DNA of 64,000 bases from Lichenostomus cassidix (lineage: Eukaryota; Chordata; Aves; Passeriformes; Meliphagidae), in the NCBI GenBank assembly GCA_008360975.2, contig CM039198.1:11242547-11306546 (forward strand), given 5' to 3'. The notes beneath the pieces were generated by a model. It did not search any database. It worked only from the letters and a program-made list of their open reading frames with translations, and was not told where the DNA came from. Positions 1 through 14,223 of this stretch are shown here, in pieces. A program made the position numbers and the translations under genes. Each line of letters opens with the position of its first letter. The stretch's first letter is position 1.

Positions 1-3000
1 CTGTGTGGGCTCCTCTGAAGAACAGGTTTTCACATGTACACTGGTAACCTACCAGGGGGCCTTATAAAACCTTAACTAAAAAAAGGTCATTAAAATAGGG
101 TTCTTTGGGAAAGGAAAAAGAGACAAGAACACAAGGAAAGTCTGTGGATTTGGGTAATCTGTGTATTTATGTCCATCAGTTTGGAATGACAGGAAATTCC
201 ACGCTTTGAAGGACAGCGATTGTGACTGGCAGTTTCCATAGCTTGAGAATGACAGGAATTGCTGCTTCCAGTGACTGGGAATGGATCATTAGTGGAGCAG
301 GTGAAGGGCAGGTAATTTTTGTTTAAACCTTGGAGCAGCTCTGTGCTGTTATCACAGAATTCTGTGATGCTCAGTCAGGGTGAGCTATTCTCATTTTCCA
401 CTTCAGCAAGGCCTTAGCTCAAAGCCCTGGCTTTGATAGACACAAATCTCAGGGCAGGATGTGAAACAAAGATTTTCTTCAGCCTTAGGAAATCTCTGTA
501 GTGCAGAATCTGCTCTTCACTCTTCCTGTCCATTTGTCTCTCCCCTAGATTTGCCTCACCTGCTTCAGTCCCCCCTTTGAAGGCTCCATCTCACTGTGCT
601 CCAGCTGAGCCTTTCTCTTTGTCAGAGCTCCAGAGCTCCTTGTCCTGTCCACAGTGACCCGTTTGGATCCATTTCACAGCAGAGAGTTCATTTGAAATCT
701 CTGCACTGTCTGTGGGGTGAGTTCCCAATTTCCTGGGCTGCTGCTCCCTGGTTTAGGTGACGGTGTTAATGAGACTCCAATAATACCACCTCCAATTCTA
801 ATACAATAAGGAAACATTCCAATACAAATAACAACCAAAATGAAAAGCACATTGTAGGCATCATCACTCAACCCCTTTTTCCAGTCACACAAAACAAACT
901 TTGTGTACTTTGGCTGCTTCACAGAGCAGTGGCTCTTTTCAGTCAGTAAAGTGACACTCCTAATGTTTAAATAATTATAACGAGGGGGTTTATTTATATT
1001 CAAAATAAATAATTTGGCTTGGAAGGCTCCTGTTCAGTTTCTTGCCTTGCTTTGGGCTTCCTCCCTGCAGCCTGGTGAGAGGCAGACACTGAACTGTGGT
1101 GGCTTTAACTGAGATTTATCTGCCCTGTGCTTTGTTTGTGTGCCCTGAGCTGAAGGGCTCAGAGCTGTGATGGAAAGGCCATGGGAAGGCTGGAGGAATG
1201 AGGAACTAGCTCCCAAAGCTCAGGCTGATGTCCCAGCCATTGGAGCATCGTTGTGAGTCACTCTGCACCTCATCCCTCCTTAGAACAGTGATGCAGCAGT
1301 GCCTCCTGTCCCTGAACAGAGACAGGAGAGAGGATGAGCTGCTCCAGCCCTTCCTGGGACAAGCACAGTGAAGTGCCTCGGCTGATTAACGCTGGATGAG
1401 GCCCTGGATCCTGTTTCCCACCCAGACACTGGCTCAGGCTCTGCTCACTTCATCCCTCAATTGACAAAGGCAGCTGAGGCCGAATTGAAGCGAAAGGTTG
1501 GTTAAATACAAATGAGAACTGCAGGGGAGCACTTGCAGCATTCACTGGGAGCACAAAAAGATCTTCTGAAATGCCACTTGTTCTGCCCAAATCAGTCCCT
1601 GAAAGCTGCCACTTCCAGGGGCCCTTAAAGACCTGGATGCTCTGATCCTTCCTGCAGCGGGAGCTGGATCCTGATCCTGGGCTTAGGAAAGCATTGGGCT
1701 GGGAAATGGGGGTGATCTGCTCACTCTGCTTCTGATGGCAGGGTGTACATTTCTCCATATTCCCCAGGATTTGACCTCACTGGAATGTAAAAATAAATGG
1801 ATGTCATGAATTTGGCGCTGGTGGGACAGCAAATGAAAGGTGTGAGAGATCAAGTCCTCAGAGCAAAAGGATTTTTGCTGTTACCACCCCTGGGAAAAGA
1901 GGTGCTTTGGGGCTCAGATCACATCAGAGATTTAAAGGCTGGTTTGTATTTACTGGCTGGAATTGTGTGCAGCACAAATAGCAGCAGCTTCTTCATGTTC
2001 CATTTCGGCAGCTCTGCTCTTTGATCTTTAAAGCACCAGTGGAAATATCTCATGGACTGGAGGCTTTTTCCCTAATCGAGGAATGAATAAAGTGAAGCAT
2101 GGCAGAGTGGGAACATGGCCCAGACAAGGGCTGGGGTTAATGGGCAGGAATTTGTGAACCAAGTGGAGTGGACTCAAGGACTCAGATGAGTGGAATGAGG
2201 CAGATGTGGGCATAATCCCAGGAAAACAGAAGCACTCATGGAGATGGAGCTGCTGTTTGTGTTATAAGGAGAAGGAAGAGTTCAGGACAGCCTTGGGCTG
2301 AGCTCAGCCAGGACCAGGAGGGACAAGAGCAGGGGTTGCTGTTGATTTGAGCTGATTGTCTGGGAGGTTGGTGGGAGGAGTCCCAAAGTGCAGGGAGTTC
2401 TGCAGGAGCCTTTGCTGTGTCCTGTGTGCAGATGAAGAAGGACAACCCTGAGTGCCAGAGCAGCCCTGGTGGAATGTGCAGCATCTGGGATCCTGTGAAG
2501 GAGACAGATGAGAATTGCAAAGGATTTAAAGTTCTGGGAATGTCTCTATTGGGTCACTGTGACCTATTTGGGAAAACTTATAGTGAGGAGGAGGGGAAAA
2601 AGAGTATTTGGAAAGAGAAGTTACCAGAAAGAGTCATCAGCTCAGGGAGGGCAGAACCTCCAATGCCATAAACATTTCAGAAAAGTTTAACAAACATTTG
2701 TCTCTAGCTGTTTCTTTGTATTGGATCCTTCTTGGCCAAGGGGGTGGAGCAGGGAATTTATTGAGTTTAGCTCTGTTTTCCAGGACTTTATGACTCTTGT
2801 TGAGCTATCACAACCTTCCTGCATTGTGGTGAGGATGAGGAAGGTTTTGCATAGTAAACAGCACCCATAGAGCTTCTAGACTGAAAATGTCACTTGCTAT
2901 GACAGCAGAGCAAAAGCATCACAGGGCAGCTGTAATGGGTTGGAGAACCGATGACCCCAAAAGGCTTCATGGAACCCTGGTCTCAGACCAGCACCTGAAA

Positions 3001-3659
3001 ATATCCAGGTGGAAAAAGAAATCTGATGGACAGCACAGGCAAAGATCATTTAGGAGCTCAGAGTTTTGGGGATGGCCCTACTGCTTTGTCCTCCTTTAGA
3101 GGTGTTTTGCAGGTGTTTTACAAGAAAACAAGTTTCTGTTGTGTGTTCCCTTGCTGAGGTGCAGCAGATAACCCTCAGAGGAACAAACAGAAAGGAGAGC
3201 AAAACTGCAGGAATTCTGTTTGCAGCAATTCCAAACCACAAAGTCTGGGTCTTGTTGTGTGGTAAAACCCCAGGTTGTGTTCCAAGGCAGGGCTGGAATC
3301 CCTGAGCTCTCCAAGCCCAGACCTCCCTCTGCTCTGGGAATTGCTCAGTGGTTCTGCAGCCAGAGGACAGGGGTGTGCTCAGGGGCCACCAGGGGTGGAG
3401 GGACATCCCCTTAGTGGGGCACACTTTGTCACAGGGGACGGGGAGGAAACCAGGCAGGAGGAGGTCACAGCAAACCCAGGAAAAGCGAGGCAGTGAACCC
3501 AGGATGGCAGAAAGGAAAAACTGAAAAAGGGGTCAGATAAAGGGGAAAATAGAATGAATCTCTGAATGAAAATACACTTGGAAAAGGGCTGTGATCCAGC
3601 CTGGGCAGACGCTGCAGTTCAGCCTTGCAGGGGTGGTGTGCAGGTGGAGACAAGGTTCA

Positions 3660-3830
<171 letters not shown>

Positions 3831-4304
3831 TTAGCTCTGTCGTGTTCTCCTGCACGCAAGGGCTCTGTTCACATGCCCTCTCCAGGATCCTGGCAGGCTG
3901 GCAGGAACAAGTGGGAATGACTGCAGGCTCCAGCCAGCCTCAGGCTCTCATGTTCCCACTTCTGTGACATCTCCTCTGGGAGATCATCTGGCACGGGGAG
4001 CCATGGCATCATGTACCTTGCCTGGAGCTAAATCCATAGATTTGCTGTCAGTTGTTTTAGTTTAACCTGGTGAATGGATGCTGGCTAAGAGCCTTTGGGC
4101 CCCTTTTTCTGCCGGCCCCATTTCTGGCCACAGCTCCCTGGTATGTGCTGCTGCAGGTCCTGAACACTGCCGGGCACTGACTGTGCTTCAGCTGAGAAGG
4201 AATGATTGTCAGAATGCCCCAGGTGATTATCCCATCCTGCCAAAATCAGAGGGATGCCTGAGTATTTCCCTGCCCCTGGGGACAAGGGGGACGGCCTTAA
4301 GCAG

Positions 4305-4536
4305 AAGAGGGAAGGTTTAGATTGGATATTTGGAAGAAATTCTTTACTGCAAGGGTAGTGAGGCCCTGGCACAGAGAGGCTGTGGATTCTTCAACTCTGG
4401 AAGTGTTCAAGGCCAGGTTGGACAGGGCTTGGAGCAACCTGGGATAGTGGAAGGTGTTCCTGCCCATGGAAGGGGTGGCACTGGATGAGCTTTGAGGTCC
4501 TTTCCAACCCAAACCATTCTGGGATTCTCTGATTCC
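4305..4536 (+). mobile_element. CR1 LINE 3' fragment, + orientation
   Basis: The sequence follows the familiar avian CR1 3' end: the stretch starting AGATTGGATATTTGGAAG, then GAGGCCCTGGCACAGAG, then GTGTTCAAGGCCAGGTTGGA, then the TGCCCATGG block, ending in TTTCCAACCCAAACCATTCT and short ATTCT-like tails. Only the 3' untranslated part and tail are present. This is the usual 5'-truncated form and is not mobile. Confidence 0.9.
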
Positions 4537-7500
4537 TGGTGGTGTCAGCCTGGTCTGGAATTCCCCAGATTTACACAAGCAACTGGAACAGGAGCCATAG
4601 GGCTGCTGCTTTGTCAGCCAGTCCAGGTGATTCTTTTCCTTACAGCTGAGGTAACTTTAAAGCATTTTTGCAATTAGAGGAGACTCTATTTTGTATTTCC
4701 TGTCGTGTATTTACCAGATCCCCCTGACAGCCTCCACAGCTCTGAATAAATGGGGCTGACTTTCCAGGAGGACCAGAGTTTGCTGTTCCTTTCAGATGGG
4801 TGTGAAAGGATTCCTCACTTCTGAGAATCATCTTGGCTGTTGTTACAACACTTCCATGTTGTTGCTGCCACCTTTCCCGAGAGGATCCTGGCACAGCCTG
4901 ACTCAGATCTGCTCCGTTCTGGAGGCTCTCTTGCTTCCACTTGGTCTCTCTTCCCTCCCCCCTTCTGCCCTGCCTTTAATGAATGACTTGTTGTGTAAAT
5001 TCAGTCTTCTGTGTTTATTTTAATTTGTCTGGTCCTGATTAAGGAAAAAGCCCTCAGCTCCAACTCCTGGCATTTACTGGGAAGCTCTTTTGAGCCAAGC
5101 TTTTAACCCCACATTCCCAAAGGAATACAGAGATGTCAGGGCTGCTTCTTTTGCAGTGTCCAATTTAAAGCTCTCTCCAGGGACTGGTTCTCGAGAGTGG
5201 GAGTGCAGTCACTGCTGAAAACGCCTGGGTGTTTCCAGCCAGACACACTCACATTCCCGGGCGCTGGCCTAATTCTTCAAACAGGCTCCAGATTTCCATG
5301 AAAGAAGTACTTACTATTAACTCACTATCATATCTAGGATTAAAAGCAACAGCTCTCAAATACTGTTTGTGTAAAGATCTGTGTAGGCAGCAGCCTGGGA
5401 AGTGATGCAAGCGAAGGGAGAATTTCTCTTGCAGGCATTGGAGACCTGGGAGAATTCTATCATCAATTAAAATGCAGCAGAACGTTGCAGTCCTTAATGC
5501 TGTGGATCTCAGATGTTTTAGTAAATGGAGATGATTTATCTCTCACACCTGCACTGACAGTTCTGGTAGGCAATGGGGGACAGACATTTAAAGGTATCAC
5601 TGCTTATTTTTCCTCATGTGCCACTAAAAATATTTCCTGCTCCCAGCACAGCAAAAGTGGATCCCCTTGGTCTATGCCCCTCAATTGTCCATCGAACACT
5701 GAACAAATAATCTTCCTTCTGGCTGAAAATCCCCTGCTCTCATTAATGGAGCCTTTAGCAAAGGAATTCAGTCATTCCATCCTCTCTACCTTTGGACTCC
5801 TCGATGCTGTGGCCATAAACACTCCAGCATGTTCCTCAAGCTCTGCAGCAACGCTCACTGGGGTTGGGATCCAGGATCCAAGTGCTGGAATGTGGGACAG
5901 GCTGGTAAAATCTCTGTGTTTGTGGAGGGGAAGGAGGAGGTCAATGGAGCCTGTGAGAGCCATGCAGGGGTCCCAAGGAGCTGTGTCACCACCAGACCCC
6001 CATGGGGCAGGGTTTGGCATTCAGGACTCTGCCTGGCACAGCACCACTCAGCAAAGCCATTCTGTCCCCGTGGGTCACCCCAAACTTGTCGCTGCAGGAG
6101 GGGTAGGTCCAAGGACCCACTGGGTAACCAGAGTCCTGTATGGGAGTGGCTGCTCCCAGAGCCCTGCATTCTCCTTCTGCCCCAGCTGGCTCTTTGTGCC
6201 TGGGAGGCAGTGAAGTGAAACCAGTGTTCCTGACTCTGTCACCCTCTGGCTCTGCACAGGGCAGGAGCTGTGGTTGGTGAACCTCAGTTTCTCTCTGTGG
6301 CAGCAAGCAGGTGTCTCAGCCCTGGGTCTGCCACCCTCCGGATGGAAAGCAGAAGGCACAGGTTCTCTGGAGAAGCCCTGTCCTGCCCGTCCTGCTCTTC
6401 AGTGGGAAGCAGCATTCGTTGATTAAACCAGCCCCAGTTTTGAGCACAGGCAATGGCTGAAGTCACTTGGAGGAGCCAGTGTAGGTCACACAGCCGGGCT
6501 GGTTGGTGCCCTGGCAGCAGCAGCAGCTCCCCTGTCCCATGGCAGAGCCCACCCCATGTCCCCTTAGCCCCACCGCAGTGTCTGGGCACGGGGCTGTGCC
6601 CCACATCCCTGCTGCTGCAAACGGGGGGTTTGGGGCACATTCCCACATTCCTGTCGGAAATGGAGCCCATAGCCCCCAGGCTGTCACTGTAAGTAGCTCT
6701 GTGACCTTTCAGGCTCGTGCTCAGCTACGAGGCAGCCTGGCAGGACCTGTTTCCCAGCACATCCCTGTCCCTCCCGGCTCACCCCTGTCCCTGCCGGCTC
6801 ATGTCACCACCTCCCAAGTGCAAAGAGCCAACCCCGCTCCAGCCCGGCACACGCCAGGTCCCCGGGGAGGCCCGGGGCGGTGAGAGTGGCTGTGACCCAC
6901 ATGGATCACTCCAGACAAGCCCAGCAACCGGAGCCGCTCCCTGCCAGGGCCGGGCTGTGCTGGCAAACAGCAGCCGCCTTCCCAGTTACCTGAGTGCGGT
7001 GCCTGACAGCAGCGCCGTGCTGGAGAGCAGGAAGGTGTCATTAGGCTGTCATCAGCCGGGATAACAGAAATTCCAACATTCTCCACAGGATCAGCCGCAG
7101 CGAGCATGGGGGCTGTCAGCGCCCCGTGTTTGCCCAGGCAAAGGGAGCTGATGTTGTTCTGGTTATATCCTTAAAAATAGGTGCTGCTGCCGGAAGGTGT
7201 TTGCACATCCCTGCATCTGCTCCTGCCACCTCTGCCCCCAGATCCAGCTGAATTTTCCCCAGCAGAAATGCCCAGGCTCTGTGCTTGTACCAATCTCCCG
7301 TCACCTGCCCTCTCTGACTGCAGTGGTGTCAAAGTGGGGTTAAATCCTGGCCCCTGTGGGCCTGGGGGAGGGGGTGAAAGCAGCGGCAGTGAAAATCAGG
7401 AACATATCGGACATTGGAAATGGTTTTGTTTACTGTTGTTTGGGGAAATCAAAGCAAGTTGTGTTAAACACAACTGGTGGAAACAGCCTGTGGCTCGCTG

Positions 7501-10500
7501 TGCTGGGCCAGGGAGGGACAGCCAGGCTCCAGCTGTGCCATCAGCTCCCGGCACAGTACTGGGATCAGAGCTCTGAGCACCGGGAATTTAGCTCCAGCCC
7601 CCATTCCCTCTGTGCTGCTTTCTCCTGGGCTCAGGACAGCTCTGAAAGGCTCACCCTCCTCACCTTCCTGCTTGCAGCACAAAACCTTCCCACAAAGGGT
7701 TTTTCACACAAGAGCACCTGAAATCTATATTCTTGTTGTTGATTTGCATTGTCTCAGCACCTCTTGGGATCTGATTGTGTGACCCCTGGTCCTTGTCCCT
7801 GACTGTCTCTGGATGCAAGGCTGGCTTGGGATGCTGTGCAAGGAGAGGGGGAAACCCAGGGTGGGCTGGATGTGGGCAAGGAATCCGTGGGGAATTCACC
7901 AAGAAAGGTCACAGCACAGAAGTCCTGCTGCTGGTTGCAGTGCCATGGGATTTAGGAGGAGGCATCCCCTTGTTCTGCTGGAGATGAAAAGGGGTCTCCA
8001 CTCACTCCCTGGAGCTTTGGCTGCTGCCCTCTGCTCTTCCCAGTCAGTCTGGGTTAACAGGGCCTTCATGGGCTTGTTCCTGTGCATCCTGACCCATCCC
8101 AGGTGCCCAGGTTTCCTCTGCCAGGCCGTGGGCAGTGAAGGAGGGATGGCATTTTCCTTGGCTCTGTGCAGCAGCTCTCAGAGCAGCCAGATGAATGAAA
8201 TGGAGTTTCAACCCAAGCTGGAGTTTGAGCAGTGCTGGGCCATCCTCTGGAGAAGAATACCTCCTTTCCTGGTGCAGCTCAGCCTCTCCAGCCAGCCAGA
8301 CCATTCCTGAGGAATCCCACAGGAGCCTGGCCACAAGTGATGGCTTTCTGGAGATCCCTGCTGCCACCATGTCTGTAGCCATGGGGCGGCTGACCTGGAT
8401 TGGAGGAATTCCACTGGGAAAGGGGGAAACTACTGCTGCCTGTTCCAACCTGGAGCACCTACAGCTTCCTCATCCCTCTGGAAAACCCTTCCCTGGCTGC
8501 TGAGATCCTGGAGAGCCATTTCCCAAGGGAGCTGGATCAGCTCCCCACCCTCCCTCTGGACGCACTTCTCCCCTCACGCCAGTCTCTGCTGGTGCTCCCA
8601 GCTCTGCCTCCTCTCCTAGATCCATGTGTGGGCTGAAGGCTGGCAGGGACAGGGGGTCCTGCACTGCTTTCCCAGCCCCCCGACCCCAGGGAGGTTCCTG
8701 GCTGAGCAGGACCTTGATGCACATATCTTTAAGGTGTTTATTTATCCCAGAGCCACCCAAGGGCTGAGGCTGGTTCTCAGCCGAGGCCTCTGAGCTCCCC
8801 CAGCCTGGCTGAGCCCCCAGGAGAGCTTGGGGCAGTTTCCAGGCACAAACTCTGCTCAGCACTGGTGGATCCCAGCTCAGCTCCCCCTTCCCACGCCCAG
8901 GTTCAGGTCCTGCTGCAGGGATCACATCGTCTCAGTTCACAGGGATAATGGGTGGAAAGAGCCTGGAGACACCTGCTCAGTGAAGCAGCCAGGGATGGAG
9001 CAGATGCATTAAAACCTGAGTGAAATTGCTGCAAACAAACTGCAGAAGTTCCCGCAGCTCGGGGTTATCTGCTGCTCTCCCGTTCTGAACCGATGGAGCA
9101 TGGCAAGCTCTATTCATCAGCGTGAGCCCCAACCCCTGGAAAAGCAGAATTTCCCTGCCTTGATGCTGTCCCTCCTCAACCAGGCTCCCAAAAAAGGCAG
9201 GCCACATGCATCTTTCATGGGGCACTAAATAACTCACTCTGTTATCTATAATTTAATCCAAGCTGGAGAGGCTGAGTAGGGAGGGCTTTCGAGGGGGGAG
9301 ATTTCTCTGCCTGCCTGGAGCCCTAAAACCGCTGCAGGCAGGAGAGGAGGAGTGGGGCAGGCGGGGAGAGGGCAGGGGGAGGGCAGTGCCAGCCCAGGTC
9401 GGCTCTCCCAGCCCCACCCAGGCTCCCCCAGCTGCCCCCAGGCCGGGAGCAGGATGGGGCTGTTGAAAGCACATTTCCACTTCACAGCACAGATGTTCCC
9501 AGCCCGTGCCAAGAGAGCAGGAAAGGCTCAAAGAAAGCAAACATTGTCCCATGGCAGAGTGCAGCGAGCAGGGAGGAAGGTTTCTCTTTTTCTGTTGTTA
9601 TTATTATCATGATGATTTGGCGGCATGGAAATGGATTTTTCTCGGGCCTGAGTCAGTTCAGCTCAGATCTATTCAGGATTTTATCCCAAAATCCAAGTGC
9701 CTCCCTGGCACAGGGACTCATGCTCAGCCAGAGGGAACATTTCTGGTGCCGTCTGTCACCGTGTCTCCCTAATCCAACCAAACTCTCCGTGTTTTTATAT
9801 CCATCCTGGCTGTCTGGTGTCCCACGAAGTTCATGCCGTAACAACAAGGAATTTTCCATAATAGTGATAGGATTTCACTCCTTTCTTTGTATTTGACTTC
9901 CAGCTTTTGCCCACCTCACATTTGCTCTGAAGCTGAAGCCTGGTAGGCAGGAAACAGCAGCTTGAGAGGCAGGAGCTGGAGAGAGCCAGGAGATCCCAAA
10001 AAAGGCACTTTTGGGAGAAAGTGCTGACGCAACCCAGCAGTGCTGGATGCTGCAGCATTGATAAATATTTGATTTAGCCTGAATAGGAAGGCATCACGTT
10101 CGGAATGGTCTGAAAAAGAGGGAAGATGACAAATCCCATGTCACTGAAATGCAGATTCACACAGTTAGCATTCCTGGAGCTCACTCCAGTGTGCAAATTT
10201 CCTTAAATTGGAATAAATGGGAGTTACCTATTGGAAAGGCACCTCTGCCTGTGCTGGGCAGGGTGGGATGCACTGACAGCCACAGGATGCCTCTGCCCAT
10301 GCTTGGAAAGGTACTGATACAGTTTTCAGTCATTGGCTGATGTGTGCTGTCAGCACTCCTGCACTGGCATCACAGGGGGCAGCTGACAGGATCCCAGGAA
10401 AAACACTTTCATTACCCAGTGCTTTCTAATTCTGGCAGGTTTGGGTTTTTTGACATGACTGTGTTTCACTGACACATTTTAGACCATTTTCCTTTGCTGT

Positions 10501-10674
10501 GTTTGTCAGCTCTCACTTCCATCCATCCCCCTCTAACAAACACTAGGTTCTGATCCAACTCTCAGTCCTCTGGACTCTCCACTTTGCTTGCATTTCTTTA
10601 GGCTTTCCCTCACTTTCCTTAAAGAGTTGGTTTGGATTTTTGGTTCCCCTCAGCTCAGCATGAGTCCTGCCTGG

Positions 10675-10696
10675 CTTCCCTCCCTCCCTCCCTCCA
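10675..10696. repeat. Short (CTCC)n tract
   Basis: A short run of CTCC/TCCC repeats in the intergenic region. It is simple sequence with no associated gene. Confidence 0.6.
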
Positions 10697-13636
10697 CTGC
10701 AGCTCTGGCTGGCATGGGATGCTCTGGGCTCCAGTGTCCAGCCAAAAGCAGCCAGAGAGAAACAACAAGTGCTTTTCTCTTCAATGAGCCAGGAGCTGCT
10801 CTAGACAAATCCATTCTTCTCACACTGCGTGAAGCACAACCTGCCCTTGTTAAAGAATTCAGAGAGAAATAAAACCCCATATCCTCACACAAACGCTCTG
10901 GTGGATCCCAGTTTCCATCTCCTCAGGGGCTGCAGTGGGGTTTGCAGTGAGTGGTGCTGTGAGCAGGGCCAGGAATCTGCCAGGGGTCCCAGGGAACACT
11001 CAGGATTCTGCTTTATGGATTGTCACCTTTGGATAGGAGAAGGGAGCCTGATGTTAAGGATGTCTTTCCCAAAGGAGCATTTTATCCGTTGGCTTTGTAA
11101 TGATGGATTTCACAGCACTCTGGCCAGGAGGATGCTGAGAAATGAGTTTTAGCTGTGGGTGCAAAGCCAGCTCAGGACCCTTTGTAGCTGGAATTGCAGC
11201 TCAGCCCTGACTTCCCTGACTACCTGGGCCACTGAGACCCTAGGCAGTGCCAGCAGCTTTCCTTAGGCGGGCTGGGAGCAGGTTGGGAGCCACCAGGTTG
11301 CCCAGGGGGCTCTGCAGGGCTGGGGGCTGCACTGAACCCCTTCACTGCATCCCCCAGCCCAGAGCTGCTCCCCAGGCACAGCTGGGTGGGAGCCACCCCC
11401 CTGGTAGGGCTGCTTCTCATCGACATTCCTACCTCCCCAGGAGGAAAGGCTGGGTGCCCAGAGTGGCATCGGGGTGGCCCCGGGGTGGCCCAGACTGGCA
11501 GGCACCCGGGGTGGGATCTGCACAGTCCCTACAAGAGGGCTGCTCCCGCTGGAGGCCTGGCAGGGGGCAGAGGGTGACCCCAGCGAGGCTCTCAGGGGAC
11601 ATCCCGTGACGATCAGGCCTGGCTGAGGGCGGGAGGAAACTTCAGCTGGGCTCAATCCTCTCTCCTCTCCGGATAAGCAGCTCCTGAGTCCGGGGCCACT
11701 CGCGGTGGAGCTGTCCCTGGGGGATCCACTGGCGGCTGATCCCCTTCCATCTGCTCACATTGGCAGCACGGGATGGATTTAGCCCGAGATCACGCCGGGC
11801 TCTGGTGGCAGCGCACAGCCCTGCGCCCTAGCTGTGTCCACCACACCCTTGGCTGCCAGCCTGGCATCCCCCAGCGAGGTCACCATCCTGTCACCACCCC
11901 CTGAGCTCGCACCCCGGCACAGGGACACCTGCCCTGCGGGGAGGAAGGGTCGTGACATCCAACAGCATCTCCTCTCCATTCATCTGTCATCCTGCTCCAC
12001 ATCTTCTGGTTCCCCGTCAACCCCAGTGGCATCCAGGGCAGGGCTAGCGGCACATCCCTGCGCCCGGGTGCTCGCAGTGCCTCCGCGGGGCAGGGACGGG
12101 GCAGAGAGAGCGCCTGGCACCGCAGACCCTTCCCTGCGACACAGGGAGACGCTGCTGGAGGCTGCCAAGACCTGCAGGGGTGGAAAGGAGCCCGCAGCAC
12201 CCCCAGCCGAGCTCAGGTCCCCAGGGACCCGCTTCCTGGCTCAGCATCAGCCTCGGCAGCTCCGCAGGGAGGGAGGAGCTGCTCGACTGCAGCGGGACAC
12301 TGCCACCCCTGCCCTGCAGCAGGTGACACTTAGAGGCACCCCTGCTCGGCAAAGGCACCTCGTTCCCAGTCTGTCCCTCCCTGGACAGGGCAGCGGCTGC
12401 CCGGGATGTGCCGATTCCCAGGCACTCAGGGCGGCCCTGCCACCTCCCAGCTCTGCTCCGGGCTGTTGTTCCAGTGGCTTGGTGGGAGCTGGCAGAGCAT
12501 TCGTGGGTGAGAGTCCACCCCGGGGCTGCTGGCACAGGAATGCAGGTCTCACTGCCGTGTGGCTAAACTGGGCTGGGGCTTCGAGCCTCCACAGCTGTTT
12601 GAGGAGCAATGGTTCTGCCGCTGGGTTGGGTTGGGCGGAGGGGAGGCCGCTGCTGTACCCATCCTTGGGCCAGCGTGGTGCCACGGGACGAATCCAGCTG
12701 GACCAGGGCACCAACCCTTCTGAAAACCACCTGCACAACCCACAGTGGGTCTCCTCGGCTGAAGGTGCTGCAGGTGGAGAGCAGGGAGCTGAGCTGGGGT
12801 GGCCTCGGACATCCTGAATCCTCCACTCCACAGGAGGGGCTCAGGAGGCACTATCCCCTCCCAGTCAGGCTCTGCCAGACCCAACAGACAACAGGGTGTG
12901 GCGCCAGTGTGGGGTGGGCAGGAGGCAGCCAAAGCCTCCAGGCTCTGCCAGCACTCTGTTAGAAACCCTCTTTTTGTGACTCTGTGTGAAGGAACTGTCA
13001 TTATGTCCCCAAACCTCAGTGTGGTGAGTGCAAAGGTGGCCACTGTCCGGCTGCTCCAGCTCAAAGCGCCCAGAGGTGGCAGAACTGGGGCGTCTCACAG
13101 TGACGCCGTGACACCCTGAGGTGATGCTGAGGGCAGCAGGGCAGCACTCGTGGAGCAGGGATGGGACTGCCGGGAAAGCTGCGGGGCCGTGGAGGGGACG
13201 GAGGAACGGCTCACTCCGGATGGTGCGGGGGACAGGGGGATGGATCACCCTGGGGGATGATGAGGGTGGGCTGGGGCACTCCGGGGTGGTGTTGCGGATA
13301 GAGGGATGGCTCACCCCGGGTGGTACTGGGCGTGCAGGGCTGGGTCAGCCGGGTGATGCTGAGGGCGGAGAGCTGCGGTACTCGGGGTGATGCTCGGGAC
13401 ACCGGGGCAGGCGGGGCACGGCCGCCCGTGCCGGCAGAGGCAGCTCCCCGCTCCCCTCCCCTCCCCTCCCCCCCTCCTCCTCACCGCTCCCTCTTCCTCC
13501 TCCTCCCGTCTCTCTCTCCCTCTCCCGAGCCAGCCCGGCCGGGGGAGGAGCCGGCCGCGCACAAAACCTCCCGCCCGGCCCCTCCGGGCCCCGCACCCGC
13601 ACCGGCACCGGCGGCGCCCAGCGCCCGCCCGGGGCC

Positions 13637-13702
13637 ATGCGCGCCGCGGCGGGGTCGGGGCCGGAGGGGCCGGGGCAGGGCGGTGGCCGCCCGCGGCCAT
13701 GA
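13637..13702 (+). CDS. Upstream ORF (21 codons) whose stop overlaps the USP43 start
   Basis: An ATG at 13,637 opens a 21-codon frame (MRAAAGSGPEG at its start) that ends in TGA at 13,700-13,702. This stop shares bases with the USP43 initiator at 13,699-13,701 in an ATGA arrangement. The frame differs from USP43. It has G at -3 but not G at +4. It matters only if transcription starts upstream of 13,637, which the sequence does not prove. Confidence 0.4.
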   Translation: MRAAAGSGPEGPGQGGGRPRP

Positions 13703-14223
13703 GCGCGGCGGGGCCGGGCGGCGGGGCAGGGCGGCGGCGGCGGGTGGGGGGCGGCGGGGCGAGCCCGGCGGGGCGGCCGCGGCCGGGGGGGGGGCGGCGG
13801 CGGCGGGCGCTACGCTCCCTGGGCAGCCTGGCCGGGCGGCTGCTCCGCACCTGGGCGCGCCTGGCCGGGGGGCGCGGGGGACGCCGCGCCCCTCCCGAGG
13901 ATGACGACGGAGGGTTCCGGGGGGGGTCGCGGCGGCGGCTCGGCGGGGCGGCCCCGGCGGCGGGGAGCGATGCGGGGGGCGACGCGGGAGCGGACGGCGG
14001 GGAGCGGCCGCCGGGCGTGCTGGGGCTGCGGAACCACGGCAACACCTGCTTCATGAACGCCGTGGTGCAGTGCCTGAGCAACACGGCGCCGCTGGCCGAG
14101 CGCCTGGCGCTGGGCCGGTACCGCGCCCGCGGAGCCCGCGCCGAGGTCACGCACCGGCTGGCGGCCCTGGTCCGCGCGCTCTGGACCCGCGACTACACCC
14201 CGCAGCTCTCCGCGGAGTTCAAG
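13699..14223 (+). CDS. USP43: USP43 exon 1 (residues 1-175)
   Basis: Holds the low-complexity basic N-terminus, the Cys box (Cys117, codon 14,047-14,049) and the conserved ALWTRDYTPQLSAEFK end. The donor is AAG|GTACCG, phase 0. Confidence 0.93.

Noticed and set aside
5485..6213. 242-codon open frame (+) in the upstream intergenic region
   Set aside because: No recognisable domain, no splice or promoter context, and ordinary residue composition with many Ser/Gly; treated as chance.
11834..12817. 327-codon open frame (+) just upstream of USP43
   Set aside because: It lies in GC-rich DNA with open frames on both strands over the same stretch, rich in Ala/Arg/Gly/Pro/Ser, with no family resemblance. 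It does not join the USP43 frame through a convincing donor.
13387..13698. Upstream in-frame extension of USP43 starting at 13,387
   Set aside because: The frame is open, but it translates the polypyrimidine promoter block into Pro/Ser runs. The ATG at 13,699 has a good context and yields the expected basic N-terminus.
13311..14150. 279-codon antisense frame over USP43 exon 1
   Set aside because: Mirror of a CpG-rich exon; Arg/Pro/Ala composition only.
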